Assembly (NCBI RefSeq): GCF_904846155.1
Contig: NZ_CAJGZP010000001.1
Span: 2,914,001-2,978,000 of the forward strand
Reading direction: 5' to 3'
Length of the DNA: 64,000 nt
From: Psychrobacter fulvigenes
GTDB taxonomy: Bacteria; Pseudomonadota; Gammaproteobacteria; Pseudomonadales; Moraxellaceae
Made by a program: the position numbers and the translations under genes. Below the pieces are notes generated by a model. It saw nothing but the letters and a program-made list of their open reading frames with translations. It was not told the DNA's origin and searched no databases. Of the stretch, positions 37,575 through 46,683 are shown in pieces (positions within the stretch are counted from its first letter, which is position 1; each line of letters starts with the position of its first letter).

Positions 37575-38669
37575 TTAATCAGTTTTTTGTTCAATCAACT
37601 CTTTAATACTGTCGTTGTTGCTTTTAGCACTGTTGTTTTTAGCAGCATCACTATTTGAGCTTTTCGTAGTCGGAGCAGCACTGGTTTTATTATTACTACT
37701 GTTATCGTTTGAGCTGTTGCTGTTTTTATCAGCGTTATTACCCGTACTCTTTGATGGTTTGGGTGCAGGTGGCGTAGGTACGACTGGTAGATTTTTTGTC
37801 TCTTGCTCAGTTTTACCAGATGCGTCTTCTTTCTTAGGCGCAGCGGGCTCTACTGTTTCACCTTCCGTAACCACTGTCCGTTCTTCATTGACGACTAAAG
37901 TGTCGGAAGTATCTTCTGATTCGCGAATGCTCTCAACACTCTTGTTTGTCTGGTTATTGGCTGTCGTATTCTCAACTGGCTCAGCTTCTTGACGGACAGG
38001 AACTTCATTCTTGGTAGGCTGCAACCTAACCGAACGCGAACGTCTGGTACTGAGATCCTTAATCGGCTTAGGACGCTCATAGTTATCGATAATACCGACA
38101 TAGCGGTTGATTTCTTCTGGCAATACACGCACGTTTGCAGGTAAGCCAAAATCTACTAATTTGGCGGCTCCTGCTGCCTCTTGCGGGCTACTCATGAGTC
38201 CATAAGTCAGCATATAGCGTATTTGATTGTTATCATCACGATAACGGAAATACGAGAACTTCTTGCGATCATCACGCCCCTCTAAGTAGCTAACAATCAC
38301 TTCATGTTCAGCGACGTTCATCACTTGCACCGTCCACTTACCTTTGTTAGCGACCAAAAAGCTCTTATCCTTAAACTCGTCAGGATAATTGCGTAAATCA
38401 CGAATGGTGTCTTCAAAGTTGATGGGCTGCACGTCGGTATCAAGCTCATGCAGAGATTCTATAGATAAAGGCTGTTTAAGCTCAGTACTTAACTCTTCTG
38501 GTGCAGATATGGGTGCATTTTCAATCTTGGCACCGATGGCTGGCGTCTGACTGAACATCCAAATCAGCGCGGTGATTACGCCAAGCAGCAACGTCATCAT
38601 CAACCAAATGAGAGCTTGGCGACGATAGGACTTATTTGCAGAACGAGTCGATGAGCTCGGTGCGGCCAT
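37575..38669 (-). CDS. DamX-like SPOR-region membrane protein
   Basis: This 364-residue protein has a short cytoplasmic N-terminus, one membrane helix (about 20-40, LIWLMMTLLLGVITALIWMF) and a periplasmic SPOR-like region at about 108-200 (GKWTVQVMNVAEHEVIVSYLEG ... YMLTYGLMSSPQEAAGAAKLVDFGLPANVRVLP). SPOR domains bind denuded septal peptidoglycan. The C-terminal third is Ser/Asn/Lys/Thr low complexity. In enterics damX follows aroKB; the same position here supports a DamX-like division role. Unlike DamX, the SPOR region precedes the disordered tail. Confidence 0.65.
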   Translation of the reverse strand: MAAPSSSTRSANKSYRRQALIWLMMTLLLGVITALIWMFSQTPAIGAKIENAPISAPEELSTELKQPLSIESLHELDTDVQPINFEDTIRDLRNYPDEFKDKSFLVANKGKWTVQVMNVAEHEVIVSYLEGRDDRKKFSYFRYRDDNNQIRYMLTYGLMSSPQEAAGAAKLVDFGLPANVRVLPEEINRYVGIIDNYERPKPIKDLSTRRSRSVRLQPTKNEVPVRQEAEPVENTTANNQTNKSVESIRESEDTSDTLVVNEERTVVTEGETVEPAAPKKEDASGKTEQETKNLPVVPTPPAPKPSKSTGNNADKNSNSSNDNSSNNKTSAAPTTKSSNSDAAKNNSAKSNNDSIKELIEQKTD

Positions 38670-38846
38670 GGATGTTTCCTTTAAAAAATAGAATAAAGCG
38701 CGCTAATAATAATGCTAATAACAATTAAAGTATTTATTAGAGGGCTAGCGCTATCATAACACCTGATAGGTTGTCAGCGTTAATTTAGACTACATATGGC
38801 TAATGAAAAACACATATATCCTACTTATGAAGACCGAAGCATTCGC

Positions 38847-38954
38847 TATAGTCAAGGAATTTTAAAATCGCTACAAGGCGACCGACCGCAGATAGTACAC
38901 TAAGTACATCTAGGGCGGGTAACACCGTAGCGGTTTAAAAGTGCTCCGGCTATA
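38847..38954. repeat. 108-bp MITE-like element, copy A
   Basis: The element has imperfect terminal inverted repeats of about 28 bases beginning TATAGTC and ending complementary (GGCTATA), and can fold into a hairpin. It matches 49435-49542 at 106 of 108 positions. No coding capacity. It lies in the 332-base gap between aroB and the SPOR gene; nothing else is evident in that gap. Confidence 0.85.
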
Positions 38955-39001
38955 CTTAATGACTCGCTACTCAGTCACTCTCAGTTTAACCAAGCGATAC
39001 T

Positions 39002-40096
39002 TTAGCCTGCCTGTTGTGACAATACCTCTGTCAGTAATTGCGTATCAAAATCATCTGTTAATACAGCTTGTCCTAATGATTTTAACAAAATCAGACGAAT
39101 CTGTCCGCTTTTCACTTTTTTGTCATGACCCATAAGATTTAGAGCAACATCGGTGGCGATCGCTGGTGGATTAACGGGCAAGTTGGCCAGTGTCAATACG
39201 CGCTTAATACGAGCCACATCATCAAGACTAAGCCAGCCCATTTTTTGCGACAGCTCAGCGGCTTGTACCATGCCAGCAGCAACGGCCTCACCATGCAACC
39301 AGTTACCATACCCTTCATGCGTTTCAATCACATGCCCAAAGGTATGACCGAAGTTTAATAACGCGCGTACTCCAGCTTCTCTCTCATCCTGAGCGACGAG
39401 GTCAGCTTTATATTCACAGCAGCGCTTCACTGCCTCACCAAGTATTGCCAAATCCAGCGCCAACATGGCAGGTAGATTTACTTCAAGCCACTCTAAAAAC
39501 TCGATATCCATGATTAGAGCATATTTAATCACCTCAGCCAGCCCTGCCGATAGTTCGCGTGCAGGTAAGGTTTGCAGCGTACTCATGTCAGCCAGTACCA
39601 TTTGTGGCTGCCAAAAAGCGCCAATCATATTTTTTCCTTGGCTGTGATTGATACCTGTTTTGCCACCAACGCTTGAATCAACCTGTGACAGTAGCGTCGT
39701 TGGGATTTGGATAAAACTCACCCCACGCATAAAGCTTGCAGCCGCAAAACCAGCCATATCACCAACCACCCCACCACCAAGCGCAATCAAAGTCACGTCG
39801 CGATTAAAGTGTTGTGCCATTAGAGCATCATAGATCTGATTGATGCTGGCTTGGTTTTTGTATTGCTCCCCATCTGGCAAACTGCAGACTGCAACAGTAT
39901 AGGACTTTGCTAACTGCTCTTGCAGCTGCTGCAAATATAGGGGCGCAACCGTCTCATTGGTGATAATCAATACTTGCTGACCACTAATATAAGGCGCAAC
40001 CTGCTCTGCCATATCACACTGGTCGGTAATAACTATTGGGTAATCATGGCTTTGAGTATGAACCGTTAAGCCCTCATTAAACAGTGACGTTGCCAT
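39002..40096 (-). CDS. aroB: 3-dehydroquinate synthase
   Basis: AroB converts DAHP to 3-dehydroquinate, the second shikimate-pathway step, with NAD and a metal ion. The 364-residue protein has [11 protein letters not shown], the NAD-binding [52 protein letters not shown] and the metal-ligand segment [13 protein letters not shown] with HGEAVAAGM. It lies after aroK on the same strand, but with a 278-base gap that contains a 149-bp palindromic element. Confidence 0.97.
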   Translation of the reverse strand: MATSLFNEGLTVHTQSHDYPIVITDQCDMAEQVAPYISGQQVLIITNETVAPLYLQQLQEQLAKSYTVAVCSLPDGEQYKNQASINQIYDALMAQHFNRDVTLIALGGGVVGDMAGFAAASFMRGVSFIQIPTTLLSQVDSSVGGKTGINHSQGKNMIGAFWQPQMVLADMSTLQTLPARELSAGLAEVIKYALIMDIEFLEWLEVNLPAMLALDLAILGEAVKRCCEYKADLVAQDEREAGVRALLNFGHTFGHVIETHEGYGNWLHGEAVAAGMVQAAELSQKMGWLSLDDVARIKRVLTLANLPVNPPAIATDVALNLMGHDKKVKSGQIRLILLKSLGQAVLTDDFDTQLLTEVLSQQAG

Positions 40097-40217
40097 AAAG
40101 CATTCCTATGTTGTAATCTCTGCTGTATCACTCAAAAGAGACTTTTTCTAAAAAAAGAAAGCCGTTCATCAGAAAATCTTATCTAAACTTAAAAGTTTTT
40201 TAGTGACTGCTGTGCTA

Positions 40218-40366
40218 TATAGTCGATCCACTATAAAATAAATACAGTGTTACTGGGATGAATTTTATGCAGCCTCTGGAGTGACGAAGTCGCACAGCAA
40301 GCAAAGAAAATTCATCCCAGTAGCACGCCGTAAAAACTGTACTCTTTTTATTTAGGACTCACTATA
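40218..40366. repeat. 149-bp palindromic MITE-like element
   Basis: The ends TATAGT / ACTATA start imperfect inverted repeats of about 30 bases (20 of 30 matching). Inside is a perfect inner inverted pair, CTGGGATGAATTTT / AAAATTCATCCCAG, around a 34-base loop. The end sequence resembles the ends of the 108-bp elements. It lies between aroK and aroB, 8 bases from the aroK stop codon. Confidence 0.75.
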
Positions 40367-40374
40367 CGCACCCT

Positions 40375-40974
40375 TTAACTTGGCTTGGTAGCTGACTCTA
40401 TACACTCACTTGTCGCACTGCTAGGCTTGGTGCTTTTAAGTGCCCAAAATGACTCAAGATGACGCAGTAGCTGACTCACCATATGACGTGGATAAGTGTG
40501 CCCAGTCGGCATTATAATATGCGCAACTTCTCGATATAAAGGATCGCGAGTACTGTATAGATTCTGCAAGATTTGCCTAGGATTTGGCTGCTGCAATAGT
40601 GGTCGTGACTTATCTTTTGCCGTACGCGCCATTTGTACATCTACAGGCGCATTCAGATACACCACAATACCGCGCTGGTGCAAAAACCTCCGATTGTCAG
40701 CGCTCATGACGGCACCGCCGCCAGTTGCAAGGACGATTTGCTTACGCTGAGTCAGCTCGTCGATTGCTCGTGTCTCACGCGCACGAAACCCCGCCTCACC
40801 TTCTTTGGCAAATATCCAAGCAATGTCAGCACCCGTTTGCGACTCGACATACCAGTCGCTGTCCACAAACTCACGCCCTAACTGCTTAGCAAGCAATCGG
40901 CCAATGGTCGTTTTTCCCGCTCCCATCGGCCCGACTAAAAATACCGATGGCAATTCCTCCAACATAGTACTCAC
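40375..40974 (-). CDS. aroK: Shikimate kinase
   Basis: AroK phosphorylates shikimate at the 3-OH using ATP. The Walker A loop GPMGAGKTT is at residues 15-23. Shikimate-binding elements FVDSDWYVE and FRARETRAI follow, then GGGAVM, the lid region ARTAKDKSRPLL, and RDPLYREVA near the end. The 199-residue protein has a 25-residue Ser/Thr/Lys tail. The GTG at 40974 or the ATG three codons later may be the start. pilQ lies upstream, but a strong terminator intervenes. Confidence 0.95.
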   Translation of the reverse strand: MSTMLEELPSVFLVGPMGAGKTTIGRLLAKQLGREFVDSDWYVESQTGADIAWIFAKEGEAGFRARETRAIDELTQRKQIVLATGGGAVMSADNRRFLHQRGIVVYLNAPVDVQMARTAKDKSRPLLQQPNPRQILQNLYSTRDPLYREVAHIIMPTGHTYPRHMVSQLLRHLESFWALKSTKPSSATSECIESATKPS

Positions 40975-41083
40975 TCAGATAAATCAACTATCATACAACG
41001 TCATCGATATTCTGGCTAGTAATGAGCGCCGATTATTATGGATAAAATCCAGTCAATCTGTTGTAATGGACAAAATCCACCTA

Positions 41084-41121
41084 TAAAAAAAGCAAGCCTA
41101 AAGATATAGGCTTGCTTTTTT
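41084..41121 (-). terminator. Rho-independent terminator after pilQ
   Basis: The perfect stem AAGCAAGCCTA / TAGGCTTGCTT with a 6-base loop is followed by T residues on the minus strand. It ends the pilMNOPQ operon before aroK, so aroK needs its own promoter or read-through. Confidence 0.9.
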
Positions 41122-41146
41122 GCTATCAATGTCATTAGACGGCCTA

Positions 41147-43537
41147 TTAATCTAAGCGACTGACACCATCGTTAATCAGCTTTGGTGTGACAAAAATGAG
41201 TAGCTCTTCTTTGGCATTACTACGTACATCTCTACGGAACGCACGACCGATATAAGGTAAGTCTCCTAAGAAAGGTACCTTATCTACCCCATTAGATGTA
41301 CGGTTTTTAAACACACCGCCAAGTACGATTGTTTGACCATCTTCTACAATGACGTTAGTAGAGATAGAGTCTTCCGCAATAGCTACCTGATTATTAATGA
41401 TGGTTGGTGTGCCGTTGGTAATCAATAGCTGCAGACCAATTTTACCATCTGGAGTAATATTTGGCGTAGCTTCCAAACTCAATGCCGCTTCTTTAAAGCT
41501 GGTAGACGTCGCACCACTGGCTGCCGCTTCCTGATAAGGAATCTGCGTACCAGAAGAAACTTTGGCCGTTTGTTTATCCGCTGTCAACACTTTGGGAGTG
41601 GAGATGACCTCACCACGGTTATCTGCTTGCAGTGCTGATAACTCAAGATCAAGCATCACATCTGACATGCTGAGCAAACCAAAAGCAATACTGCCCGCTG
41701 GATTAGACACTCCTAAGTCGACGTTTAGATTATCAGGACGGCTGATGTCGTATGATGGATAGGATACCGTCTGGCCATTGACTGTCGTTGTTTCTACATC
41801 GAAGTCTTTTAGATCCCATAGCGTCTGATTACTACCACCCACTAATAGGTTACGATTATTGGCCGCACCGTTTGATAAGATACCCCAGCGCACCCCAATC
41901 TCTTTACTAAAGCTGTCCGTCGCGCTAACAATCCGCGCTTCAATCATGACTTGGCGCACAGGAATATCGATTTTGCTGATCAGTCTATGAATGTTTTCAA
42001 TACTATCAGCCACATCTTTAATAATAAGCGTATTGGTACGCTCATCAATCGTGACCGTACCACGGTTGGACAATAAGCTACTATTATCATCTACGCCGCG
42101 ATTGCCACCTGATGAGCCACTACCTTGAGAGATAAGGTTAAACACATCTGAGGCTTTGGCATAGCTAAGACGAATGTATTCCGTACGTAGTGGCGCAAAG
42201 GCTTCAACGGCTTGCTGAGCTTCTAGCTCCTGCGCTTCTTGTTGGGCAAGTTCAACCGAAGGCGCAATCAAAATGACATTGCCATTTTCACGTTTACCTA
42301 GGTTTTTACTCTTTAAGATGATATCGAGCGCTTGATCCCAAGGCACATTGATAAGACGCAAGGTAATATTACCAGCCACCGAATCACTAGCCACAATATT
42401 CATTTCAGTAAACTGCGCTAAGATATCCAGAACGCTGCGAATTTCAACATCTTGAAACTCCATAGACAGCGCTTCACCACTATAGACTTTCTCTTCAAGG
42501 GTCGGCTCACGTAATAGCTCAGGTTTGTCGATACTCACGTTAAGCTGATTGCCAGACTGGTAGGCTTGATACTCATAATCACCCGTCATATTGATGGTGA
42601 TAACCCCATTTTGACCTTGGTTTTTGGTATCGATGCTCTCGACCAGACCACTATTGACGTTAAGGCGGCGCAATAGGTTGCGAGGTATGGTACTACCCGT
42701 CATACGCACAACCAGCTTATTGCCTTGGCGTTGTACATCAATAGGAATGGCTTCATTGACTAATGCAATACTAATATTGCCGCCGCCATTGTCACCTGCT
42801 GAGAAGTTTAATGCGCTCAAACCATCATAGCTGTACTGCTTACTCACTTGCGAAGCGGCAAGCCTAGGATCTAATAAAGGATTAACACGTACAACCATGG
42901 TATCAGTAGGCGCTTTTACCTGTACGGCACCCGAATTCGTAACAATCGGTGTGACACCTGCACTACTGGTCTCAACGATAGGCGTGACGATGGCAGTCGT
43001 GGTCAATGCTGTATTATCAGCTGTCCTCATGTTTGCTCTTGCAGCAACTGGTACTTGCGTGACAGCTGGACTGGTCATCACCACTGGCCGGTTAGGATCC
43101 GTGATGGTGAGTAGCAGATCATTGCCATCAACAGCGGTGGTATAGTTACCGCTTTGTTTTAGCCCAACAATCAGACGTGTGGTACTGTCATTACTCAAAG
43201 TCGTCACTTCGTTAACCATACCAATATTGTAGTCGTTAAATCGGCTAGCCAGACCATTTTGCACTTGCTCGAAATCTAGAACCAAACGGCTTGGGTCATC
43301 AAGCTGATAAGCAGCCGGCAATACTGGAGCACCATTAAAACCTAAGCGCATCTGAGTGACGGCAGGCGCGGTTTGTACCACAGAGATGTTATCGATACGC
43401 TGGTCAGCATAGGCTGTACTACTGATGCCGACCATACTGACTGCCAATGCAGGTATAGCAAAGCGCGAGGCAGATATGGCGAAAGTAGAGGAAACACGGT
43501 TACTCATCGTCATTACCTTGTTATTGCGTACTGTCAT
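41147..43537 (-). CDS. pilQ: Type IV pilus secretin
   Basis: PilQ forms the outer-membrane channel through which the pilus passes and through which DNA is taken up in competent cells. The 796-residue protein has a signal sequence ending around STAYA/DQ, AMIN domains (about 50-370), the secretin/TonB short N-terminal domain (YSGEALSMEFQDVEIRSVLDILAQFTEMNIVAS), the N1 domain and the C-terminal secretin domain (VMIEARIVSATDSFSKEIGVRWG ... VEDGQTIVLGGVFKNRT ... VPFLGDLPYIGRAF ... LLIFVTPKLI). GAGGA precedes the first ATG by 7 bases. It is the last gene of pilMNOPQ. Confidence 0.97.
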   Translation of the reverse strand: MTVRNNKVMTMSNRVSSTFAISASRFAIPALAVSMVGISSTAYADQRIDNISVVQTAPAVTQMRLGFNGAPVLPAAYQLDDPSRLVLDFEQVQNGLASRFNDYNIGMVNEVTTLSNDSTTRLIVGLKQSGNYTTAVDGNDLLLTITDPNRPVVMTSPAVTQVPVAARANMRTADNTALTTTAIVTPIVETSSAGVTPIVTNSGAVQVKAPTDTMVVRVNPLLDPRLAASQVSKQYSYDGLSALNFSAGDNGGGNISIALVNEAIPIDVQRQGNKLVVRMTGSTIPRNLLRRLNVNSGLVESIDTKNQGQNGVITINMTGDYEYQAYQSGNQLNVSIDKPELLREPTLEEKVYSGEALSMEFQDVEIRSVLDILAQFTEMNIVASDSVAGNITLRLINVPWDQALDIILKSKNLGKRENGNVILIAPSVELAQQEAQELEAQQAVEAFAPLRTEYIRLSYAKASDVFNLISQGSGSSGGNRGVDDNSSLLSNRGTVTIDERTNTLIIKDVADSIENIHRLISKIDIPVRQVMIEARIVSATDSFSKEIGVRWGILSNGAANNRNLLVGGSNQTLWDLKDFDVETTTVNGQTVSYPSYDISRPDNLNVDLGVSNPAGSIAFGLLSMSDVMLDLELSALQADNRGEVISTPKVLTADKQTAKVSSGTQIPYQEAAASGATSTSFKEAALSLEATPNITPDGKIGLQLLITNGTPTIINNQVAIAEDSISTNVIVEDGQTIVLGGVFKNRTSNGVDKVPFLGDLPYIGRAFRRDVRSNAKEELLIFVTPKLINDGVSRLD

Positions 43538-43564
43538 TACTTATTCCTCAAAAAATCTGCCAAT

Positions 43565-44095
43565 TTAGTTTATAGGAGAGACCAACGACTGAGGTCTTTC
43601 AGTAAACCCTGCGCGGCTGTCTGGCACAATTTCAATCAAATTAATTTGGGTCGGCGTAATCTCAACAATACGGCCGTCGTTTAATCCCATATAGTCACCT
43701 ACTTTGACACTTGCCACTGAGCCATCTGGGCGCTGGATGAGAGCATACTGCTGCCCTTCAGGAGATATCAACATACCGCGAAACGTTAGCTGTGATAGCT
43801 CATATTGCTCAAGCGGCTCTTTGGTACGAGTAATATCAGGGCGCACACCATCCAAAGGAGTGTCTGAGCCTTGCACACTCACAAGGCTTGGTGGTAAAAA
43901 CGGACTGCGTAGCATACTTGCGCTATAGACAAAGTCATCTACTAGTTCAGCTTTTGGTGGTGGCTCAATCGGCTGCGAGGGTGAGTTACGAATTTCATTC
44001 ATCGCCTGTTCTGCCATGCCAATGCGATCAGAGCATCCAGTCAGCGTTAAAGCTGCGATGGCGAGTGTCAGAAGGGCTGGTACTTTAGCACTCAT
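43565..44095 (-). CDS. pilP: Type IV pilus assembly lipoprotein
   Basis: PilP is an inner-membrane lipoprotein linking the PilNO complex to PilQ. The chosen start (44095) is one base past the pilO stop and has GGAGG 7 bases upstream; it yields a signal ending in the lipobox LTGC with Cys21. The 176-residue protein then has a disordered Pro-rich linker (PSQPIEPPPKAELVDDF) and the beta-sandwich domain (YELSQLTFRGMLISPEGQQYALIQRPDGSVASVKVGDYMG). Confidence 0.95.
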   Translation of the reverse strand: MSAKVPALLTLAIAALTLTGCSDRIGMAEQAMNEIRNSPSQPIEPPPKAELVDDFVYSASMLRSPFLPPSLVSVQGSDTPLDGVRPDITRTKEPLEQYELSQLTFRGMLISPEGQQYALIQRPDGSVASVKVGDYMGLNDGRIVEITPTQINLIEIVPDSRAGFTERPQSLVSPIN

Positions 44096-44096
44096 A

Positions 44097-44801
44097 TCAA
44101 TTACCTCCTTCTGTAGCCGCATCAGTTTCAGCGATTTCTTTTGAACGATAAGTTTTGGTCTGTAGCACTAAGTTCAACTCTGGTAACGTATCTAAAGTCG
44201 GTTTCGGATTACTGACCTCAAAATCGTGCATGGTAATAATACGTGGTAAGGCTGCAAGCCCACTAATAAAGCTACCGAACTGATGATACTCACCTATAGC
44301 GGCAATACGAATTGGCTGCTCAATGAAAAACTCATTTTCAATCTCAGCTTCAACTGATATGTCTTGAAAACGAATATTACTGCCAACACCTGTCATGTTG
44401 ATGCCTTCTACCAGTTCTGATACCCGAGTATCTTTTGGCAATTGATCAAGCAAGGTATTGAACTCAACATCCATCTGAGCGACCTGTATTTTATAGGCTT
44501 CTAAATGACGGGCACGCGACTCTTTTTTACGGTAGCTTTCAAGTAAAACTTGCTGTTCGTTTTCTGCAGCTTTGATCTCATCTATCTTGCTACTGATAGG
44601 TAGCGCCCAAGATAAGGCTGCAATAAAAGCAATAATGAAACCAAATATCGTCACTTTGACTGGTATTGGCCAGCTGCCGTAGTTTTCAGTATCTAAAGAT
44701 TCAAAGCTACGTCGAAAATCATTAAAATCAAATTGCTTTTTATTGCTTTGTTTGGCGGTTTTTTTGGCCTTGATTAGGCTTTTTTTGCGAGTAAGCTTCA
44801 C
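44097..44801 (-). CDS. pilO: Type IV pilus inner-membrane assembly protein
   Basis: PilO pairs with PilN as the periplasmic alignment complex. The 234-residue protein has a basic N-terminus rich in Lys (KKSLIKAKKTAKQSNKKQ), one membrane helix (about 50-68, FGFIIAFIAALSWALPI), a coiled coil (about 75-125) and the ferredoxin-like domain (FNTLLDQLPKDTRVSELVEGI ... RIAAIGEYHQFGSFISGLAALPRIITM). Its start overlaps the end of pilN by four bases. Confidence 0.95.
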   Translation of the reverse strand: MKLTRKKSLIKAKKTAKQSNKKQFDFNDFRRSFESLDTENYGSWPIPVKVTIFGFIIAFIAALSWALPISSKIDEIKAAENEQQVLLESYRKKESRARHLEAYKIQVAQMDVEFNTLLDQLPKDTRVSELVEGINMTGVGSNIRFQDISVEAEIENEFFIEQPIRIAAIGEYHQFGSFISGLAALPRIITMHDFEVSNPKPTLDTLPELNLVLQTKTYRSKEIAETDAATEGGN

Positions 44802-45436
44802 AGTTCACCTCCAGTCTTAGCGCCATCATCAGTATTAGCAGTCTGTGACTGAACCTGTGTGGTGATAACAAACTGCACGTAGCTGTCTTCAGGGTATGTT
44901 GGACGTGACTGTTTACCAGTATTGAGTGCAGGCGCGGGTTGGTAAGCACTGATATTTTGTTGAATATTGCGTACTGCAGAATTACCCATCCACTTGCTGG
45001 CATCTAAGTTTCGTATCAAGCTTGAAACCACATTGGGATTATCTGCCAGGCCCGTTAAGATAAGCGTATTATCTTCACGCTTTAGATTATTTAAATAAAG
45101 CGCAGCGGGCATGGCTTTTGCCAGATCATCCCATAAATGTACTGGAACTGGACGTCGACCTTGTAGATCTTGAATGACTTGCATGCGTGAAACAATATCA
45201 TCGCGGCGTTGCTCTAAGCTATCAATCTCAACAAGCGCAGTGTCTAGGCGAGTGTTTTCTTGAGTGATAAGCGCATTTGCATCACGCTGCTCATCAAGCT
45301 CATTATTGAAATAGCTCCATGTTGCGAACGCTGTCAATAGTGCCAGCAAGGTCACGGCAGCCACCAAGGTAATAAACTCTTTATTACGGCGTTCGCGCTC
45401 TTCTTGCCGCCAAGGCAGTAGGTTAATACGAGCCAT
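44798..45436 (-). CDS. pilN: Type IV pilus inner-membrane assembly protein
   Basis: PilN is 212 residues long. It has the signature N-terminus ARINLLPWRQEERERRNKEF, which docks into the groove of PilM, one membrane helix (about 23-43), a coiled coil and a C-terminal ferredoxin-like domain (LYLNNLKREDNTLILTGLADNPNVVSSLIRNLDAS). The ATG overlaps the pilM stop by one base, indicating translational coupling. Confidence 0.95.
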   Translation of the reverse strand: MARINLLPWRQEERERRNKEFITLVAAVTLLALLTAFATWSYFNNELDEQRDANALITQENTRLDTALVEIDSLEQRRDDIVSRMQVIQDLQGRRPVPVHLWDDLAKAMPAALYLNNLKREDNTLILTGLADNPNVVSSLIRNLDASKWMGNSAVRNIQQNISAYQPAPALNTGKQSRPTYPEDSYVQFVITTQVQSQTANTDDGAKTGGEL

Positions 45437-46491
45437 TAGTCAAAGCTCCTTAACGCAAGGCCACAAGCGGCCATTAAACTTGCGGCATCAATTGCCAGTT
45501 GCTCATTGTCTATGCTGGGATCTATGGTCATGTTGATAAACGGATTTGCGACAGTCACTGGTACGCCCAGCTTCTGCTGCACCATTCCAGGTAGACCTGG
45601 AATAGAGCTACTGCCGCCCGCCAGCACCACTTGATCGATACTATTGTACTGACTCGAAGAAAAATAAAACTGCAACGAGCGAGTAATTTGCTGAATGGTG
45701 CTTTCCATAAAGGGCGTTAAGATTTCTGTATAATAGTCATCTGGTAGCACGCGCTCACGCTTATTGATTGTCGCCTCTTCAAACGATAAACCATAGCGGT
45801 CTTGAATGGCTTGTGTCAGCTGTAATCCACCAAATAATTGCTCACGGCTATAGACAAACTCACCATCTTTCGCGATATATAAAGTCGTCTGATGATGACC
45901 AATATCAACGATAGCAACCAACTCAGGCATATTGGGCAAACTGTCTACCATGAGTTCAAACGCACGCTCAATAGCGTGTGATTCGATATCTACTATCTTC
46001 GCTTTTAAACCGCCAAAAATTAGTGCATCAACACGCTGATCGACGTTTTCTGAGCGCGATGCTGCCAGCAAAACCTGTACCAGATTATCATCGAGTAAAG
46101 AAGGACCGAGGACTTCAAAATCTAGATTGACCTCATCTAAGGGATAAGGAATATATTGATCTGCATCCAAGCGAATTTGAGCTTCTCTTTCCACATCGCT
46201 TAGTTTCATATCCATATCAATGATTTTGGTAATAACCGAGGATCCTGAGACTCCCGTCGCTGCATCACCACCTGCCACCTGACAGCGTGTTGCTAAGCGG
46301 GCGATAGCAGCACCGACTTCTTCAGTATCGACAATCAGCTTATCGACAACCGCACCTGGCGACAATCCTTCAATGCCATAACATTTCAGATGGAATCTGC
46401 CCTGTTGACGTTGTATGTCGACCAGTTTTACTGAGGTAGCAGATATATCCACCCCAACCAAATGTCGCCCTTTAGAAGAAAGTAGCCTCAC
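45436..46491 (-). CDS. pilM: Type IV pilus actin-like assembly protein
   Basis: PilM is a cytoplasmic actin-fold ATP-binding protein that binds the PilN N-terminus. The 351-residue protein has the phosphate-1 motif VGVDISATSVKLVDI, ALIFGGLKAKIVDIESHAI, AIVDIGHHQTTLYI and the adenosine motif VVLAGGSSSIPGL. It starts at GTG with AAGG upstream. It is the first gene of the minus-strand pil operon and is divergent from ponA. Confidence 0.95.
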   Translation of the reverse strand: MRLLSSKGRHLVGVDISATSVKLVDIQRQQGRFHLKCYGIEGLSPGAVVDKLIVDTEEVGAAIARLATRCQVAGGDAATGVSGSSVITKIIDMDMKLSDVEREAQIRLDADQYIPYPLDEVNLDFEVLGPSLLDDNLVQVLLAASRSENVDQRVDALIFGGLKAKIVDIESHAIERAFELMVDSLPNMPELVAIVDIGHHQTTLYIAKDGEFVYSREQLFGGLQLTQAIQDRYGLSFEEATINKRERVLPDDYYTEILTPFMESTIQQITRSLQFYFSSSQYNSIDQVVLAGGSSSIPGLPGMVQQKLGVPVTVANPFINMTIDPSIDNEQLAIDAASLMAACGLALRSFD

Positions 46492-46614
46492 AAGCGCTTT
46501 ACCTTATATAAATTGTACATTCTGATATGTTTTTGTAATAATTGAATACAATACGTTACTTAAATGACAGATTCAAGTGTTTATAGAGACTTATGCGGTA
46601 AATTACACTTTTAG

Positions 46615-46645
46615 TATGACCTGCCTGTTTTGTTCGATGTATAAT
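46615..46645 (+). promoter_or_regulatory. Candidate sigma-70 promoter for ponA
   Basis: TATAAT at 46640-46645 is a perfect -10 box 38 bases before the ponA ATG; TATGAC at 46615-46620 is a weak -35 at a long spacing of 19. The 192-base gap between pilM and ponA must hold both divergent promoters. Confidence 0.35.
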
Positions 46646-46683
46646 ATATTATTTGCTGCGAATTTTAATCGATAAGTCTGACT

